From: Halictus rubicundus
Lineage: Eukaryota > Arthropoda > Insecta > Hymenoptera > Halictidae
Length of the DNA: 64,000 bases
Direction: 5' to 3'
Assembly: GCF_050948215.1 (NCBI RefSeq)
Contig: NW_027488848.1
Coordinates: forward strand, 186,001 to 250,000
The notes under the pieces were generated by a model, which saw only the letters and a program-made list of their open reading frames with translations, ran no database searches and was not told where the DNA came from. The position numbers and the translations under genes are program-made. How positions within the stretch are numbered: position 1 is the first letter of the stretch; every line of letters starts with the position of its first letter. This document shows, one piece after another, positions 7,708 to 21,300 of the stretch.

Positions 7708-8019
7708 AGGATAGGATAGAGGATAGGATAGGATAGAGGATATTATAGGATAGAGGATAGGATAGGATAGGATAGAGTATAGGATAGGATAGAGGATACG
7801 ATATTATAGAGGATAGGATAGGATAGAGGAAACGATAGGGTATTGGATAGGATAGAGCATGGGATAAAGAATAGGATAGGATAGAGGATAGGATAGGGGA
7901 TTGGATAGGATAGAGGATAGGATACGATAGAGGATAGGATAGGATGGAGGATAGGATAGGGGATTGGATAGTATAGAGTATAGGATAGGATAGGATAGAG
8001 GATACGATATTATAGAGGA

Positions 8020-9340
8020 TAGGATAGGATAGAGGATAGGATCGGATAGAGGATAGGATAGGGGATTGGATAGGATAGAGGATACGATATTATAGAGGAT
8101 AGGATAGGATAGAGGATAGGATCGGATAGAGGATAGGATAGGGGATTGGATAGGAATGAGGAAAGGATAGGATAGAGGATAGGATAGGATAGCGGATAGG
8201 ATAGGGGATTGGATAGGATACAGGATAGGATAGGATAGAGGATAGGATAGGAATGAGGATAGGAAAACATAGAGGATCGGATAGGATGGCATAGAATATA
8301 GAATAGGATAGAATATAGAATAGGATAGAGGATAGGATAGGATAGAGGATAGGATAGGATAGAGGATAGGATAGGATGGAGGATAGGATAGGATAGAGGA
8401 TAGAATAGGATAGAGGATAGGATAGGATTGAGGATAGGATAGGATAGAGGATAGGATATTATAGAGGATAGGATAGGATTGAGGATAAGATAGGATAGAG
8501 GATAGGATAGGATAGAGGATAGGATAGGATAGGATAGAGGATAGGATAGGATAGAGGGTAGGATAGGATAGGATAGAGGATAGGATAGGATAGAGGATAT
8601 GATAGGATAGAGGATCGGATAGGGGATTGGATAGGATAGAGGATAGGATAGGATAGAGGATAGGATAGGATAGAGGATAGGATCGGATAGAGGATAGGAT
8701 AGGGGATTGGATAGGATAGAGGATACGATATTATAGAGGATAGGATTGGATAGAGGATAGGATCGGATAGAGGATAGGATAGGGGATTGGATAGGAATGA
8801 GGAAAGGATAGGATAGAGGATAGGATAGGATAGCGGATAGGATAGGGGATTGGATAGGATACAGGATAGGATAGCATAGAGGATAGGATAGGAATGAGGA
8901 TAGGAAAACATAGAGGATCGGATAGGATGGCATAGAATATAGAATAGGATAGAATATAGAATAGGATAGAGGATAGGATAGGATAGAGGATAGGATAGGA
9001 TAGAGGATAGGATAGGATAGAGGATAGGATAGGATAGAGGATAGGATAGGATAGAGGATAGGATAGGATAGAGGATAGGATAGGATGGAGGATAGGATAG
9101 GATAGAGGATAGAATAGGATAGAGGATAGGATAGGATTGAGGATAGGATAGGATAGAGGATAGGATATTATAGAGGATAGGATAGGATAGAGGATAAGAT
9201 AGGATAGAGGATAGGATAGGATAGAGGATAGGATAGGATAGGATAGAGGATAGGATAGGATAGAGGATAGGATAGGATAGAGGATAGGATAGGATAGAGG
9301 ATATGATATTATAGAGGATCGGATAGGGGATTGGATAGGA
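8020..9340 (+). repeat. higher-order repeat, about 641-709 bp period, two copies
   Basis: Markers at 8040 (GATCGG), 8081 (GATACGATAT), 8153 (GGAATGAGGAAAGG) and 8264 (AAAACATAG) recur exactly 641 bp later at 8681, 8722, 8794 and 8905. Further right the offset grows to 709 bp, a gain of four 17-bp units. The right-hand portion is more diverged. The boundaries given are approximate. Confidence 0.8.
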
Positions 9341-10699
9341 TAGAGGATAGGATAGGATAGAGGATCGGATAGGTGATTGTATAGGATAGAGGATAGGATA
9401 GGATAGAGGATAGGATAGGATTGAGGATAGTATAGGATATTGGATAGGATAGGATAGAGGATAAGATAGGATAGAGTATAGGATAGGATAGAGGATAGGA
9501 TAGGATAGAGAATAGGATAGGATAGAGGATAGGATAGGATTGAGGATAGTATAGGATAGAGGAAAGGATAGGATAGAGGATCGGATAGGTGATTGGATGG
9601 GATAGAGGATAGGATAGGATAGAGGATAGGATAGGATTGAGGATAGTATAGGATAGAGGATAGGATAGGATAGAGGATAAGATAGGATAGAGGATAGGAT
9701 AGGATAGAGGATAGGATAGGATAGAGGATAGGATAGGATAGAGGATAGGATAGGATAGAGGAAACGATAGGGTATTGGATAGGATAGAGCATAGGATAAA
9801 GAATAGGATAGGATAGAGGATAGGATAGGGGATTGGATACGATAGAGGATAGGATAGGATGGAGGATAGGATAGGGGATTGGATAGGATAGAGGATAGGA
9901 TAGGATAGAGGATAGGATAGGATAGGATAGAGGATAGGATAGGATAGAGGATAGGATCGGATAGAGGATAGGATAGGGGATTGGATAGGATAGAGGAAAG
10001 GATAGGATAGAGGATAGGATAGGATAGAGGATAGGATATAGGATTGGATACGTTAGAGGCTAGGATACAATAGTGGATAGGATAGATGATAGGATAGGAT
10101 AGAGGATAGGATAGGATAGAGGATAGGATAGGGGATTGGATAGGATAGAGGATAGGATAGGATAGGATTGAGGATAGGATAGGATAGAGGAAAGGAGAGG
10201 ATAGAGGATCGGATAGGTGATTGGATAGGATAGAGGATAGGATAGGATAGAGGATAGTATAGGATAGAGGATAGGATAGGATAGAGGATAGGATAGGATA
10301 GAGGATAGGATAGGATAGAGGATAGGATAGGATAGAGGATAGGATAGGATAGAGGATAGTATAGGATAGAGGATAGGATAGGATAGAGGATAGGATAGGA
10401 TAGGATAGAGGATAGGATAGGATAGAGGATAGGATAGGATTGAGGATAGTATAGGATAGAGGAAAGGATAGGATAGAGGATCGGATAGGTGATTGGATAG
10501 GATGGAGGATAGGATAGCATAGAGGTTAGGATAGGATAGAGGATAGGATAGGATAGAGGATAGGATATAGGATTGGATAGGTTAGAGGGTAGGATACGAT
10601 AGTGGATAGGATAGATGATAGGATAGGATAGAGGATAGGATAGGATAGGATAGAGGATAGGATAGGATAGAGGATAGGATAGGATAGAGGATAGGATAG

Positions 10700-12010
10700 G
10701 ATAGAGGATAGGATAGGATAGAGGATAGGATAGAATAGAGGATAGGATAGGATAGAGGATAGGATAGGATAGAGGATATTATAAGATAGAGGATAGGATA
10801 GGATAGGATAGAGTATAGGATTGGATACAGGATACGATATTATAGAGGATAGGATAGGATAGAGGATAAGGTAGGATAGAGGATAGGATAGGATAGAGGA
10901 TAGGATAGGATAGGATAGAGGATAGGATAGGATAGGATAGAGGATAGGATAGGATAGAGGATAGGATAGGATAGAGGATAGGATAGGATAGAGGATAGGA
11001 TAGAATAGAGGATAGGATAGGATAGAGGATAGGATAGGATAGAGGATATTATAAGATAGAGGATAGGATAGGATAGGATAGAGTATAGGATTGGATAGAG
11101 GATACGATATTATAGAGGATAGGATAGGATAGAGGATAAGATAGGATAGAGGATAGGATAGGATAGAGGATAGGATAGAATAGGATAGAGGATAGGATAG
11201 GATAGGATAGAGGATAGGATAGGATAGAGGATAGGATAGGATAGAGGATAGAATAGGATTGATGATAGGATAGGATAGAGGAAAGGATAGGATAGAGGAT
11301 CGGATAGGTGATTGGATAGGATAGAGGATGGGATAGGATAGAGGATAGTATAGGATAGAGGATAGGATAGGATAGAGAATAGGATAGGATAGAGGATAGG
11401 ATAGGATAGAGGATAGGATAGGATAGAGGATAGGATAGGATAGAGGATAGTATAGGATAGAGGATAGGATAGGATAGAGGATAGGATAGGATAGGATAGA
11501 GGATAGGATAGGATAGAGGATAGGATAGGATAGAGGATAGGATAGGATAGAGGATAGGATAGGATAAAGGATAGGATAGGATAGAGGATAGGATAGGATA
11601 GAGGATATGATAGGATAGAGGATCGGATAGGGGATTGGATAGGATTGAGGATAGGATAGGATAGAGGATGGGATAGGATTGAGGATAGTATAGGATAGAG
11701 GAAAGGATAGGATAGAGGATCGGATAGGTGATTGGATAGGATAGAGGATAGGATAGGATAGAGGATAGTATAGGATAGAGGATAGGATAGCATAGAGGAT
11801 AGGATAGGATAGAGGATCGGATAGGATAGAGGATAGTATAGGATAGAGGATAGGATAGCATAGAGGATAGGATAGGATAGAGGATAGAATAGGATAGAGG
11901 ATAGGATATAGGATTGGATAGGTTAGAGGATAGGATACGATAGTGGATAGGATAGATGATAGGATAGGATAGAGGATAGGATAGGATAGAGGATAGGATA
12001 GGATAGGATA
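10700..12010 (+). repeat. 1.3-kb block duplicated 33,652 bp away
   Basis: Diagnostic variants here (TAGAATAGAG at 10731, TTATAAGATA at 11049, GGATTGGATAGGTTAG at 11911) occur at a constant offset of 33,652 bp at 44383, 44701 and 45563. The block also contains an internal 270-bp duplication (TTATAAGATA at 10779 and 11049), reproduced at 44431 and 44701. The ends are approximate. Confidence 0.85.
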
Positions 12011-12029
12011 GAGGATAGGATAGGATAGA

Positions 12030-14780
12030 GGATAGGATAGGATAGAGGATAGGATAGGATAGAGGATAGGATAGGATAGAGGATAGGATAGGATAGAGGA
12101 TAGGATAGGATAGAGGATAGGATAGGATAGAGGATATTATAAGATAGAGGATAGGATAGGATAGGATAGAGGATATTATAAGATAGAGGATAGGATAGGA
12201 TAGGATAGAGTATAGGATTGGATAGAGGATACGATATTATAGAGGATAGGATAGGATAGAGGATAGGATAGGATAGAGGATCGGATAGGGGATTGGATAG
12301 GATAGAGGATAGGATAGCGGATAGGATAGGATAGAGTATAGAATAGGATAGAGGATAGGATAGGATAGAGGATAGAATAGGATTGATGATAGGATAGGAT
12401 AGAGGAAAGGATAGGATAGAGGATAGGATAGGATAGAGGATAGGATAGGATAGGATAGAGGATAGGATAGGATAGAGGATAGGATAGGATAGAGGATATG
12501 ATAGGATAGAGGATCGGATAGGATAGGATAGAGGATAGGATAGGATAGAGGATAGTATAGGATAGAGGATAGGATAGGATAGAGGATAGGATAGGATAGG
12601 ATAGAGGATAGGATAGGATTGAGGATAGGATAGGATAGGATAGAGGATAGGATAGGATAGAGGATAGGATAGGATAGAGGATATGATAGGATAGAGGATC
12701 GGATAGGATAGGATAGAGGATAGGATAGGATAGAGGATAGTATAGGATAGAGGATAGGATAGGATAGAGGATAGGATAGGATAGGATAGAGGATCGGATA
12801 GGGGATTGGATAGGATTGAGGATAGGATAGGATAGAGGATAGGATAGGATTGAGGATAGTATAGGATAGAGGAAAGGATAGGATAGAGGTTCGGATAGGT
12901 GATTGGATAGGATAGAGGATAGGATAGGATAGAGGATAGTATAGGATAGAGGATAGGATAGCATAGAGGATAGGATAGGATAGAGGATAGGATAGGATAG
13001 AGGATAGTATAGGATAGAGGATAGGATAGCATAGAGGATAGGATAGGATAGAGGATAGGATAGGATAGAGGATAGGATATAGGATTGGATAGGTTAGAGG
13101 ATAGGATAGGATAGGATAGAGGATAGGATAGGATAGAGGATAGGATAGGATAGAGGATAGGATAGGATAGAGGATAGGATAGGATAGAGGATAGGATAGG
13201 ATAGAGGATATTATAAGATAGAGGATAGGATAGGATAGGATAGAGGATATTATAAGATAGAGGATAGGATAGGATAGGATAGAGTATAGGATTGGATAGA
13301 GGATACGATATTATAGAGGATAGGATAGGATAGAGGATAGGATAGGATAGAGGATCGGATAGGGGATTGGATAGGATAGAGGATAGGATAGCGGATAGGA
13401 TAGGATAGAGTATAGAATAGGATAGAGGATAGGATAGGATAGAGGATAGAATAGGATTGATGATAGGATAGGATAGAGGAAAGGATAGGATAGAGGATAG
13501 GATAGGATAGAGGATAGGATAGGATAGGATAGAGGATAGGATAGGATAGAGGATAGGATAGGATAGAGGATATGATAGGATAGAGGATCGGATAGGATAG
13601 GATAGAGGATAGGATAGGATAGAGGATAGTATAGGATAGAGGATAGGATAGGATAGAGGATAGGATAGGATAGGATAGAGGATAGGATAGGATTGAGGAT
13701 AGGATAGGATAGGATAGAGGATAGGATAGGATAGAGGATAGGATAGGATAGAGGATATGATAGGATAGAGGATCGGATAGGATAGGATAGAGGATAGGAT
13801 AGGATAGAGGATAGTATAGGATAGAGGATAGGATAGGATAGAGGATAGGATAGGATAGGATAGAGGATCGGATAGGGGATTGGATAGGATTGAGGATAGG
13901 ATAGGATAGAGGATAGGATAGGATTGAGGATAGTATAGGATAGAGGAAAGGATAGGATAGAGGTTCGGATAGGTGATTGGATAGGATAGAGGATAGGATA
14001 GGATAGAGGATAGTATAGGATAGAGGATAGGATAGCATAGAGGATAGGATAGGATAGAGGATAGGATAGGATAGAGGATAGTATAGGATAGAGGATAGGA
14101 TAGCATAGAGGATAGGATAGGATAGAGGATAGGATAGGATAGAGGATAGGATATAGGATTGGATAGGTTAGAGGATAGGATAGGATAGGATAGAGGATAG
14201 GATAGGATAGAGGATAGGATAGGATAGAGGATAGGATAGGATAGAGGATAGGATAGGATAGAGGATAGGATAGGATAGAGGATATTATAAGATAGAGGAT
14301 AGGATAGGATAGGATAGAGGATATTATAAGATAGAGGATAGGATAGGATAGGATAGAGTATAGGATTGGATAGAGGATACGATATTATAGAGGATAGGAT
14401 AGGATAGAGGATAGGATAGGATAGAGGATCGGATAGGGGATTGGATAGGATAGAGGATAGGATAGCGGATAGGATAGGATAGAGTATAGAATAGGATAGA
14501 GGATAGGATAGGATAGAGGATAGAATAGGATTGATGATAGGATAGGATAGAGGAAAGGATAGGATAGAGGACAGGATAGGATAGAGGATAGGATAGGATA
14601 GGATAGAGGATAGGATAGGATAGAGGATAGGATAGGATAGAGGATATGATAGGATAGAGGATCGGATAGGATAGGATAGAGGATAGGATAGGATAGAGGA
14701 TAGGATAGGATAGAGGATAGTATAGGATAGAGGATAGGATAGGATAGAGGATAGGATAGGATAGGATAGAGGATAGGATA
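12030..14780 (+). repeat. higher-order repeat of 1,074 bp, two full copies and a partial third
   Basis: The marker GGATATTATAAGATAG lies at about 12131, 13205 and 14279, an exact spacing of 1,074 bp. The copies carry the same variants (GCGGATAGG, GAGTATAGAATAGG, ATTGATGATAGG, AGGTTCGG). The third copy shows a GGACAGG variant at 14570 and an extra 17-mer near 14700, then diverges. The near-identity suggests recent unequal exchange. Confidence 0.88.
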
Positions 14781-15599
14781 GGATTGAGGATAGTATAGGA
14801 TAGAGGAAAGGATAGGATAGAGGATCGGATAGGTGATTGGATAGGATAGAGGATAGGATAGGATAGATGATAGTATAGGATAGAGGATAGGATAGCATAG
14901 AGGATAGGATAGGATAGAGGATAGGATAGGATAGAGGATAGTATAGGATAGAGGATAGGATAGCATAGAGGATAGGATAGGATAGAGGATAGGATAGGAT
15001 AGAGGATAGGATATAGGATTGGATAGGTTAGAGGGTAGGATACGATAGTGGATAGGATAGATGATAGGATAGGATAGAGGATAGGATAGGATAGAGGATA
15101 GGATAGGATAGGATAGAGGATTGGATAGGATAGAGGATAGGATATTATAGAGGATAGGATAGGATAGAGGATAGGATAGGATAGAGGATAGGATAGGATA
15201 GAGGATACGATATTATAGAGGATAGGATAGGATAGAGGATAAGATAGGATAGAGGATAGGATAGGATAGAGGATAGGATAGGATAGGATAGAGGATAGGA
15301 TAGGATAGGATAGAGGATAGGATAGGATAGAGGATAGGATAGGATAGAGGATCGGATAGGGGATTGGATAGGATAGAGGATAGGATAGCGGATAGGATAG
15401 GATAGAGGATAGAATAGGATAGAGGATAGGATAGGATAGAGGATAGGATATTATAGAGGATAGGATAGGATAGTGGATAGGATCGGATAGAGGATAGGAT
15501 AGGATAGAGGATATGATAGGATAGAGGATAGGATATTATAGAGGATAGGATAGGATAGAGGATAGGATAGTATAGAGGATAGGATAGGATAGAGGATAG

Positions 15600-18360
15600 G
15601 ATATTATAGAGGATAGGATAGGATAGAGGAAACGATAGGGTATTGGATAGGATAGAGCATAGGATAAAGAATAGGATAGGATAGAGCATAGGATAGGGGA
15701 TTGGATACGATAGAGGATAGGATAGGATGGAGGATAGGATAGGGGATTGGATAGGATAGAGTATAGGATAGGATAGGATAGAGGATACGATATTATAGAG
15801 GATAGGATAGGATAGAGGATAGGATCGGATAGAGGATAGGATATAGGAGTGGATACGTTAGAGGATAGGATACGATAGTGGATAGGATAGATGATAGGAT
15901 AGGATAGAGGATAGGATAGGATAGAGGATAGGATAGGGGATTGGATAGGATAGAGGATAGGATAGGATAGGATTGAGGATAGGATAGGATAGAGGAAAGG
16001 AGAGGATAGAGGATCGGATAGGTGATTGGATAGGATAGAGGATAGGATATGATAGAGGATAGTATAGGATAGAGGATAGGATAGGATAGAGGATAGGATA
16101 GGATAGAGGATAGGATAGGATAGAGGATAGGATAGGATAGAGGATAGGATAGGATAGAGGATAGTATCGGATAGAGGATAGGATAGGATAGAGGATAGGA
16201 TAGGATAGGATAGAGGATAGGATAGGATAGAGGATAGGATAGGTGATTGGATAGGATGGAGGATAGGATAGCATAGAGGTTAGGATAGGATAGAGGATAG
16301 GATAGGATAGAGGATAGGATATAGGATTGGATAGGTTAGAGGGTAGGATACGATAGTGGATAGGATAGATGATAGGATAGGATAGAGGATACGATAGGAT
16401 AGGATAGAGGATAGGATAGGATAGAGGATAGGATAGGATAGAGGATAGGATAGGATAGAGGATAGGATAGGATAGAGGATAGGATAGGATAGAGGATAGG
16501 ATAGGATAGAGGATAGGATAGGATAGGATAGAGGATAGGATAGGATAGAGGATAGGATAGGATAGAGGATAGGATAGGATAGAGGATATGATATTATAGA
16601 GGATCGGATAGGGGATTGGATAGGATAGAGGATAGAATAGGATTGAGGATAGTATAGGATAGAGGAAAGGATAGGATAGAGGATCGGATAGGTGATTGTA
16701 TAGGATAGAGGATAGGATAGGATAGAGGATAGGATAGGATTGAGGATAGTATAGGATATTGGATAGGATAGGATAGAGGATAAGATAGGATAGAGTATAG
16801 GATAGGATAGAGGATAGGATAGGATAGAGGATAGGATAGGATAGAGGATAGGATAGGATTGAGGATAGTATAGGATAGAGGAAAGGATAGGATAGAGGAT
16901 CGGATAGGTGATTGGATGGGATAGAGGATAGGATAGGATAGAGGATAGGATAGGATTGAGGATAGTATAGGATAGAGGATAGGATAGGATAGAGGATAAG
17001 ATAGGATAGAGGATAGGATAGGATAGAGGATAGGATAGGATAGAGGATAGGATAGGATAGAGGATAGGATAGGATAGAGGATAGTATAGGATAGAGGATA
17101 GGATAGCATAGAGGATAGGATAGGATAGAGGATAGGATAGGATAGAGGATAGGATAGAGGATAGGATAGGATAGAGGATAGAGGATAGAGGATAGGATAG
17201 GATAGATGATAGGATAGGATAGGATAGAGGATAGGATAGGGGATTGGATAGGATAGAGGATAGGATAGGATAGAGGATAGGATAGGATAGAGGATAGGAT
17301 ATTATAGAGGATAGGATAGGATTGAGGATAAGATAGGATAGAGGATAGGATAGGATAGAGGATAGGATAGGATAGGATAGAGGATAGGATAGGATAGAGG
17401 ATAGGATAGGATAGAGGATCGGATAGGGGATTGGATAGGATAGAGGATAGAATAGGATTGAGGATAGTATAGGATAGAGGAAAGGATAGGATAGAGGATC
17501 GGATAGGTGATTGTATAGGATAGAGGATAGGATAGGATAGAGGATAGGATAGGATTGAGGATAGTATAGGATATTGGATAGGATAGGATAGAGGATAAGA
17601 TAGGATAGAGTATAGGATAGGATAGAGGATAGGATAGGATAGAGGATAGGATAGGATAGAGGATAGGATAGGATTGAGGATAGTATAGGATAGAGGAAAG
17701 GATAGGATAGAGGATCGGATAGGTGATTGGATGGGATAGAGGATAGGATAGGATAGAGGATAGGATAGGATTGAGGATAGTATAGGATAGAGGATAGGAT
17801 AGGATAGAGGATAAGATAGGATAGAGGATAGGATAGGATAGAGGATAGGATAGGATAGAGGATAGGATAGGATAGAGGATAGGATAGGATAGAGGATAGT
17901 ATAGGATAGAGGATAGGATAGCATAGAGGATAGGATAGGATAGAGGATAGGATAGGATAGAGGATAGGATAGGATAGAGGATAGAGGATAGAGGATAGGA
18001 TAGGATAGATGATAGGATAGGATACGATAGAGGATAGGATAGGGGATTGGATAGGATAGAGGATAGGATAGGATAGAGGATAGGATAGGATTGAGGATAG
18101 GATAGGATAGAGGATAGGATAGGATAGAGGATAGGATAGGATAGAGGATAGGATAGGATAGAGGATAGGATAGGATAGAGGATAGGATAGGATAGAGGAT
18201 AGTATAGGATAGAGGATAGGATAGGATAGAGGATAGTATAGGATAGAGGATAGGATAGGATAGAGGATAGGATATTATAGAGGATAGGATAGGATAGAGG
18301 ATAGGATAGTATAGAGGATAGGATAGGATAGAGGATAGGATATTATAGAGGATAGGATAG
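15600..18360 (+). repeat. higher-order block, paired at about 2.74-2.98 kb with the next block, with an internal 815-bp duplication
   Basis: GAGGAAACGATAGGGTATTG at about 15626 recurs near 18365 (offset 2,739). GGATACGTTA at 15851 recurs at 18653 (2,802), so units have been gained progressively. Inside, GATTGTATAGG (16694 and 17509) and ATATTGG (16756 and 17571) are spaced 815 bp apart, which indicates a smaller tandem duplication. The same variant series also appears near 9360-9440 and 19660-19740. Confidence 0.75.
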
Positions 18361-21300
18361 GATAGAGGAAACGATAGGGTATTGGATAGGATAGAGCATA
18401 GGATAAAGAATAGGATAGGATAGAGGATAGGATAGGGGATTGGATACGATAGAGGATAGGATAGGATGGAGGATAGGATAGGGGATTGGATAGGATAGAG
18501 TATAGGATAGGATAGGATAGAGGATACGATATTATAGAGGATAGGATAGGATAGAGGATAGGATCGGATAGAGGATAGGATATGGGATTGGATAGGATAG
18601 AGGAAAGGATAGGATAGAGGATAGGATAGGATAGAGGATAGGATATAGGATTGGATACGTTAGAGGATAGGATACGATAGTGGATAGGATAGATGATAGG
18701 ATAGGATAGAGGATAGGATAGGATAGAGGATAGGATAGGGGATTGGATAGGATAGAGGATAGGATAGGATAGGATTGAGGATAGGATAGGATAGAGGAAA
18801 GGAGAGGATAGAGGATCGGATAGGTGATTGGATAGGATAGAGGATAGGATAGGATAGAGGATAGTATAGGATAGAGGATAGGATAGGATAGAGGATAGTA
18901 TAGGATAGAGGATAGGATAGCATAGAGGATAGGATAGGATAGAGGATAGGATAGGATAGAGGATAGGATAGGATAGAGGATAGGATAGGATAGAGGATAG
19001 GATAGGATTGAGGATAGTATAGGATAGAGGAAAGGATAGGATAGAGGATCGGATAGGTGATTGGATGGTATAGAGGATAGGATAGGATAGAGGATAGGAT
19101 AGGATTGAGGATAGTATAGGATAGAGGATAGGATAGGATAGAGGATAAGATAGGATAGAGGATAGGATAGGATAGAGGATAGGATAGGATAGAGGATAGG
19201 ATAGGATAGAGGATAGGATAGGATAGAGGATAGTATAGGATAGAGGATAGGATAGCATAGAGGATAGGATAGGATAGAGGATAGGATAGGATAGAGGATA
19301 GGATAGAGGATAGGATAGGATAGAGGATAGAGGATAGAGGATAGGATAGGATAGATGATAGGATAGGATAGGATAGAGGATAGGATAGGGGATTGGATAG
19401 GATAGAGGATAGGATAGGATAGAGGATAGGATAGGATAGAGGATAGGATATTATAGAGGATAGGATAGGATTGAGGATAAGATAGGATAGAGGATAGGAT
19501 AGGATAGAGGATAGGATAGGATAGGATAGAGGATAGGATAGGATAGAGGATAGGATAGGATAGAGGATATGATATTATAGAGGATCGGATAGGGGATTGG
19601 ATAGGATAGAGGATAGAATAGGATTGAGGATAGTATAGGATAGAGGAAAGGATAGGATAGAGGATCGGATAGGTGATTGTATAGGATAGAGGATAGGATA
19701 GGATAGAGGATAGGATAGGATTGAGGATAGTATAGGATATTGGATAGGATAGGATAGAGGATAAGATAGGATAGAGTATAGGATAGGATAGAGGATAGGA
19801 TAGGATAGAGGATAGGATAGGATAGAGGATAGGATAGGATTGAGGATAGTATAGGATAGAGGAAAGGATAGGATAGAGGATAGGATAGGATTGAGGATAG
19901 TATAGGATAGAGGAAAGGATAGGATAGAGGATCGGATAGGTGATTGGATAGGATAGAGGATAGGATAGGATAGAGGATAGTATAGGATAGAGGATAGGAT
20001 AGCATAGAGGATAGGATAGGATAGAGGATAGGATAGGATAGAGGATAGTATAGGATAGAGGATAGGATAGCATAGAGGATAGGATAGGATAGAGGATAGG
20101 ATAGGATAGAGGATAGGATATAGGATTGGATAGGTTAGAGGATAGGATACGATAGTGGATAGGATAGATGATAGGATAGGATAGAGGATAGGATAGGATA
20201 GAGGATAGGATAGGATAGGATAGAGGATAGTATAGGATAGAGGATAGGATAGCATAGAGGATAGGATAGGATAGAGGATAGGATAGGATAGAGGATAGTA
20301 TAGGATAGAGGATAGGATAGCATAGAGGATAGGATAGGATAGAGGATAGGATAGGATAGAGGATAGGATATAGGATTGGATAGGTTAGAGGGTAGGATAC
20401 GATAGTGGATAGGATAGATGATAGGATAGGATAGAGGATAGGATAGGATAGGATAGAGGATTGGATAGGATAGAGGATAGGATAGGATAGAGGATAGGAT
20501 AGGATAGAGGATAGGATAGGATAGAGGATAGGATAGGATAGAGGATACGATATTATAGAGGATAGGATAGGATAGAGGATAAGATAGGGTAGAGGATAGG
20601 ATAGGATAGAGGATAGGATAGGATAGGATAGAGGATAGGATAGGATAGGATAGAGGATAGGATAGGATAGAGGATAGGATAGGATAGAGGATCGGATAGG
20701 GGATTGGATAGGATAGAGGATAGGATAGCGGATAGGATAGGATAGAGTATAGAATAGGATAGAGGATAGGATAGGATAGAGGATAGGATAGCGGATAGGA
20801 TAGGATAGAGTATAGAATAGGATAGAGGATAGGATAGGATAGAGGATAGAATAGGATTGATGATAGGATAGGATAGAGGATAGGATAGGATTGAGGATAG
20901 TATAGGATAGAGGAAAGGATAGGATAGAGGATCGGATAGGTGATTGGATAGGATAGAGGATAGGATAGGATAGAGGATAGTATAGGATAGAGGATAGGAT
21001 AGCATAGAGGATAGGATAGGATAGAGGATAGGATAGGATAGAGGATAGTATAGGATAGAGGATAGGATAGCATAGAGGATAGGATAGGATAGAGGATAGG
21101 ATAGGATAGAGGATAGGATATAGGATTGGATAGGTTAGAGGGTAGGATACGATAGTGGATAGGATAGATGATAGGATAGGATAGAGGATAGGATAGGATA
21201 GAGGATAGGATAGGATAGGATAGAGGATTGGATAGGATAGAGGATAGGATAGGATAGAGGATAGGATAGGATAGAGGATAGGATAGGATAGAGGATAGGA

